A DNA stretch of 8,719 bases from an uncultured Methylocystaceae bacterium (GTDB lineage: Bacteria > Pseudomonadota > Alphaproteobacteria > Rhizobiales > Beijerinckiaceae), in assembly GCA_945956975.1 (NCBI GenBank), contig CAMFKC010000066.1, positions 1 through 8,719 on the forward strand. Direction: 5' to 3'. A program made the position numbers and the translations under genes. Shown here in pieces: positions 6,252 to 8,719 of this stretch (the stretch's first letter is position 1; each line of letters begins with the position of its first letter). The notes beneath the pieces are model-generated. The model was not told where the DNA came from. It ran no database searches and worked only from the letters and a program-made list of their open reading frames with translations.

Positions 6252-7316
6252 ATGCGCCGTGAGCACGAGTTCAAGATAGTGACCTTTTCCGAACAGCATG
6301 AGGCAGCCGCCCGATCCAGGCGGCTTGCGGAGACGGCCACCGCACTGGTGGCGGCGCTCGCGGCGGCCGCGCTTCTGTTGGGTTCGGCCGCCTATTATCG
6401 TTATCCCCCATTCGCGGCGCGTTTTCTTGCCCGCGCCACCGGCAAGCCCGGCTTCCTGCCGGCGCCGACTGCCGCTGTCGAACGAGTCGACCGCTCCAAC
6501 TGGCCGCAGCCGCCTTCCAAGATCCCGGCGAGCCTGCAGGCGCCTCTGGTGGAAAACGGCGCGATCATGCGCATCGACGAATTGCGGCAGCGGCCTGCGC
6601 TGATGCTCGACGGCGCGACGATCGTCTTCGATCCCGACAAGCCCGCGCGCATCGCCGCATCAAGGCTCACGCTGCGCGATTCGACGCTGGTGACGCGTGG
6701 GGCGGACGTCGACATCGAGGTCGAGACGCTGGTGATCGAAAACGGCGAGATTCGCGCGTTTGCGTCCGATGACAAGCCGCTGCAGGGCGCAGGGCGCGAC
6801 GCCGGCAAGGTGCGCCTGCGCGTGCACGGCAAGATATCCGGCGTGTTGAGGGTCGACCTCGGCGGACAGAACGGCGCTTCCGGCGCGCCGGGCCGCGCCG
6901 GCGCCACCGGCCAACAGGGCGGGAAGGGAGCCGACGCCGTTTCCGCTCCCGAACGTTGCGTCGCCCCTGCCGCGTCGGGCGGCGCAGGCAGCCCCGGCGG
7001 CAAGGGCGGGGACGGAGGGGACGGCGCGAGCGGCGGCGCAGGCGGTCAATTCACGCTTTTGGCCAAGGATCCGTCAGAAGCAGCCGGTCACATCGACTTC
7101 ACGGCGGAGGGCGGACGCGGCGGCGCGCCTGGCCAGCCTGGCCCCGGCGGAGAGGGCGGGGCCGGCGGGCCCGGCGGCGCGCCCGCAGGCCTTTGCATGG
7201 GCGATGGTCAGCCGGGCCCTCGAGGTCCCTCCGGTCCGAACGGGCAGCCCGGCAAGGCCGGCGCCAATGGCGCCGGCGGCGCGCTACGGACGCTCGGCCT
7301 GGACGACAAAGGCTGA
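6252..7316 (+). CDS. Membrane-anchored collagen-like Gly-X-Y repeat protein
   Basis: This is a 354-residue protein with a clear order of parts: a charged cytoplasmic tail (1-27), one membrane segment (about 28-48, ALVAALAAAALLLGSAAYY), a proline-rich linker (65-95) and a beta-rich region (about 103-203). The beta-rich region has repeated short strands (RLTLRDSTLVTRG, DIEVETLVIENGEI, KVRLRVHGKISGVLRVDL) suggesting a beta-helix-like domain. Four blocks of Gly-X-Y triplets follow. The signal-anchor layout implies the repeat part is periplasmic or surface exposed. Cys236 and Cys315 fall in breaks between blocks and could form a disulfide. Starts further up (TTG 6192, ATG 6207, ATG 6222) are in frame; ATG 6252 is preferred because AGGG lies about 6 bases before it and it leaves room for divergent promoters. 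I cannot name a function; adhesion or an envelope role is only a guess. It is convergent with the SDR gene, 7 bases apart. Confidence 0.8.
   Translation: MRREHEFKIVTFSEQHEAAARSRRLAETATALVAALAAAALLLGSAAYYRYPPFAARFLARATGKPGFLPAPTAAVERVDRSNWPQPPSKIPASLQAPLVENGAIMRIDELRQRPALMLDGATIVFDPDKPARIAASRLTLRDSTLVTRGADVDIEVETLVIENGEIRAFASDDKPLQGAGRDAGKVRLRVHGKISGVLRVDLGGQNGASGAPGRAGATGQQGGKGADAVSAPERCVAPAASGGAGSPGGKGGDGGDGASGGAGGQFTLLAKDPSEAAGHIDFTAEGGRGGAPGQPGPGGEGGAGGPGGAPAGLCMGDGQPGPRGPSGPNGQPGKAGANGAGGALRTLGLDDKG
6864..7286 (+). repeat. Four blocks of collagen-like Gly-X-Y codon triplets
   Basis: Perfect Gly-X-Y phasing is seen in protein residues 205-228 (8 triplets, bases 6864-6935), 243-266 (8, bases 6978-7049), 288-311 (8, bases 7113-7184) and 319-345 (9, bases 7206-7286). 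The interruptions are 14, 21 and 7 residues long. Pro is common at X or Y in the last two blocks, whereas block 2 is mostly Gly-Gly-(Lys/Asp/Ala), so it may not form a regular triple helix. The DNA is very GC-rich, which explains long open frames on other strands here. Confidence 0.85.
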
Positions 7317-7323
7317 CCGCTGC

Positions 7324-8049
7324 TCAAAACGTCTCGATCCACGGCCGCAGGTCGAATTCGTGCGTCCAGGCAGTGCGCGGCTGCGTATGGATCGCCCAGT
7401 AGGCGTCCGCGATCGCATGCGGATCGAGAATGCCGTCCTGCTCCTTCAGTTTGTAGCGCTCCGGAAAATTGTCGCGGATGAAGGCCGTGTCGATCGCGCC
7501 GTCGATGATTGAATGCGCGACATGCACGCCCTTCGGCCCGAGTTCGCGCGCCATGCTCTGCGCCAATGCGCGCAAGGCGAACTTGGCGCCTGCAAACGCG
7601 GAGAAGCCCGAACCGCCGCGCATGCTGGCGGTGGCGCCGGTGAAGATGATCGTGCCGCGCCCCCGCGCGGCCATGGGGATCGACACGTCGCGCCCCATCA
7701 GGAAGCCGGAGAAGGCCGCCATTTCCCAGACCTTGCGGTAGACGCGCGACGTCGTCTCGGCGATCGGAAAGCGCACATTGGCGCCGATGTTGAAGATGGC
7801 TGCCTCGATCGGCCCGATGTCGCGTTCGACCTTCGCCACCAGCGCGCCCATCTGTTCTTCGTCCCGCGCATCGACCCCGAACGGCTGCGCCTCGAAGCCT
7901 TCATCGCGAATGGCGGCGACGAGCGGGTCGAGCTTTTCTGCATGGCGGCGCACCGGACAGGCGACCAGCCCTTCGCGCGCAAACCGCCGCGTGATCGCGC
8001 CGCCCGTCGCATCGCCCGCGCCGATCACCAGAACTGCGCCCCTGGCCAT
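7324..8049 (-). CDS. Short-chain dehydrogenase/reductase family protein with altered catalytic residues
   Basis: The 241-residue length and Rossmann layout are those of a classical SDR: beta1 with the glycine loop VIGAGDATGGAI (8-19, a variant of TGxxxGxG), VRRHAEKL after beta2 (Arg34/Arg35 suggest NADPH), DAR at 60-62, FNIGAN (86-91, NNAG-like), and KFALRALAQSMARELGPKGVHV. The catalytic YxxxK reads FAGAK (Phe152, Lys156), so the proton-donating Tyr is missing. In an alignment by eye with ordinary SDRs, the catalytic Ser position is Ala139 and the Asn position is Ala. Only Lys is clearly kept. It may bind NADP(H) without ordinary alcohol/ketone chemistry, or use T140/S142 instead. The ATG at 8049 has GGGAGAGAG a few bases upstream. 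It is divergent from the isomerase gene; the two may share a control region. Confidence 0.87.
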   Translation of the reverse strand: MARGAVLVIGAGDATGGAITRRFAREGLVACPVRRHAEKLDPLVAAIRDEGFEAQPFGVDARDEEQMGALVAKVERDIGPIEAAIFNIGANVRFPIAETTSRVYRKVWEMAAFSGFLMGRDVSIPMAARGRGTIIFTGATASMRGGSGFSAFAGAKFALRALAQSMARELGPKGVHVAHSIIDGAIDTAFIRDNFPERYKLKEQDGILDPHAIADAYWAIHTQPRTAWTHEFDLRPWIETF

Positions 8050-8128
8050 GTCTCTCTCCCACTTTCTTTCTAACTGCGGTTCAGCGTAGCATGAGATGGA
8101 TGCAATTACAGATATCGGGAGAGAAACA
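8050..8128. promoter_or_regulatory. Divergent spacer between SDR and isomerase genes
   Basis: This 79-base spacer must hold promoters for both flanking genes. Its two ends mirror each other: GTCTCTCTCCC (8050-8060) and GGGAGAGAAAC (8117-8127) are complementary at 10 of 11 positions, because each end carries a purine-rich ribosome site for its own gene. The middle (8085-8116) is the least GC-rich part. No clear -35/-10 pair or operator was recognised. Confidence 0.4.
8117..8123 (+). promoter_or_regulatory. Ribosome binding site deciding the GTG start of the isomerase gene
   Basis: GGGAGAG ends 5 bases before GTG at 8129. An in-frame ATG at 8096 would add 11 residues but has no ribosome site and would place this purine tract inside the gene. 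The GTG start also gives the family's usual N-terminus, a short strand leading into FDFGSP. Confidence 0.7.
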
Positions 8129-8672
8129 GTGAAACGCGCGGAATTCTTCTTCGACTTCGGTTCGCCCGCCTCCTACCTCGCCTATACGCAGATGGACGGC
8201 ATCGCGGCCCGCACCGGTGCGGAAATCGCGTGGCGGCCGATGCTGCTCGGCGGCGTTTTCAAGGCGACGGGCAACGCTTCGCCAGCCATGGTGCCGGCCA
8301 AGGGCAAGTGGATGAACGCCGACCTGCCGCGCTTCGCCCAGCGCTACGGCGTCGCCTACAACCGCAATCCGTTCTTCCCGATCAACACGCTGATGATGAT
8401 GCGCGGCGCGGCAGCCTACGAGGGAACGCAGCACTTTCGCCCCTACGTCGATGCAATGTTCAAGGCGATGTGGATCGACGCCAAGAACATGAACGACATG
8501 CCCACGGCGGCCGGCGTGCTCAAGGCTGCAGGATTCGATCCGCAGGATTTCGTCGCGAAGGCGGAATCGCAGGAGGCCAAGGACAGGCTGAAGTCGACGA
8601 CGGAGGAAGCGGTCGCCCGCGGCGTGTTCGGCGCACCGACGACCTTTGTTGGCGAGCACATGTTCTTCGGGC
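8129..8672 (+). CDS. 2-hydroxychromene-2-carboxylate isomerase-like protein (DsbA/kappa-GST fold), 3' truncated by adapter
   Basis: There are 181 genuine residues before the adapter joins at base 8673. The N-terminus FFFDFGSPASYLA carries Ser12, which matches the catalytic Ser of NahD-type HCCA isomerases; later marks are PFFPINTLMMMRGA (81-94) and the cis-Pro segment GVFGAPTTFVG (165-175). The family uses glutathione to isomerise 2-hydroxychromene-2-carboxylate in naphthalene breakdown, but many homologues act in unknown pathways, so the substrate is uncertain. Known members have about 200 residues, so roughly 20 C-terminal residues are missing. The frame stays open through the adapter to the end of the window; those 15-16 codons (PVSYTHLRA and onward) are artificial. 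It is divergent from the SDR gene. Confidence 0.88.
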
Positions 8673-8719
8673 CTGTCTCTTATACACATCTCCGAGCCCA
8701 CGAGACGCTCATGAATCTC
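8673..8719 (+). other. Illumina Nextera adapter with sample index (assembly contamination)
   Basis: Bases 8673-8691 are CTGTCTCTTATACACATCT, the 19-bp Tn5 mosaic end used in Nextera libraries. Bases 8692-8706 (CCGAGCCCACGAGAC) are the read-2 adapter arm. Bases 8707-8714 (GCTCATGA) sit at the i7 index position and match my recollection of index N714. The final ATCTC is the beginning of the flow-cell P7 sequence. This is read-through from a short insert that was assembled onto the contig end, not a natural transposon. Confidence 0.97.

Noticed and set aside
8673..8691. Tn5/IS50 mosaic end as a sign of a natural transposon
   Set aside because: The bases that follow are the Nextera read-2 arm, an index and P7, and the contig stops there, so it is library adapter and not IS50.
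8081..8701. Minus-strand frame beginning MGSEMCIRDR, opposite the isomerase gene
   Set aside because: The start and first residues come from the sequencing adapter and the rest is antisense to a well-recognised gene.

Overview
The window is a GC-rich, densely packed bacterial stretch, most likely from an alphaproteobacterium of the Hyphomicrobiales (Rhizobiales) type. That placement is an inference from base composition, GTG/TTG start use and the feel of the protein families; no marker gene is present. It is the end of a draft contig: the last 47 bases are not genomic but read-through into an Illumina Nextera adapter, including an 8-base sample index.

Left block (+ strand, 1-3747): the 3' part of a hydroxymethylglutaryl-CoA-synthase/KAS-III-like protein that carries a C-terminal DUF35 zinc ribbon plus OB fold. 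It is followed 1 base later by an SCP2-type thiolase. Together these look like a bacterial version of the thiolase/HMG-CoA synthase/DUF35 assembly known from archaea, with two of the three parts fused. A MATE-family efflux transporter follows. Its TTG start and ribosome site sit inside a 12-bp hairpin.

Middle block (- strand, 6165 down to 3748): a tightly coupled three-gene operon. It holds a YhbW-like flavin-dependent luciferase-family oxidoreductase, a small SnoaL/NTF2-fold protein (ATGA overlap) and an HtrA-like trypsin-fold plus PDZ protein (10-base gap). The HtrA-like protein has lost all three catalytic residues. The stop codons of the MATE gene and this gene abut exactly.

Right block (6166-8672): a divergent region of about 86 bases leads to a single-pass membrane protein with a beta-rich domain and four blocks of collagen-like Gly-X-Y triplets. 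A convergent short-chain dehydrogenase-like protein follows; it keeps the cofactor fold but lacks the catalytic Ser and Tyr. A second divergent spacer (79 bases) leads to a 2-hydroxychromene-2-carboxylate isomerase-like (kappa-GST/DsbA fold) gene, cut off by the adapter.

The gene set (acyl-CoA condensing enzymes, flavin oxidoreductase, SDR, SnoaL, HCCA isomerase) suggests accessory acyl-CoA, aromatic or isoprenoid metabolism, but no complete pathway can be read. No RNA genes, insertion sequences, CRISPR arrays or convincing intrinsic terminators were seen, and no intergenic stretch exceeds 100 bases.
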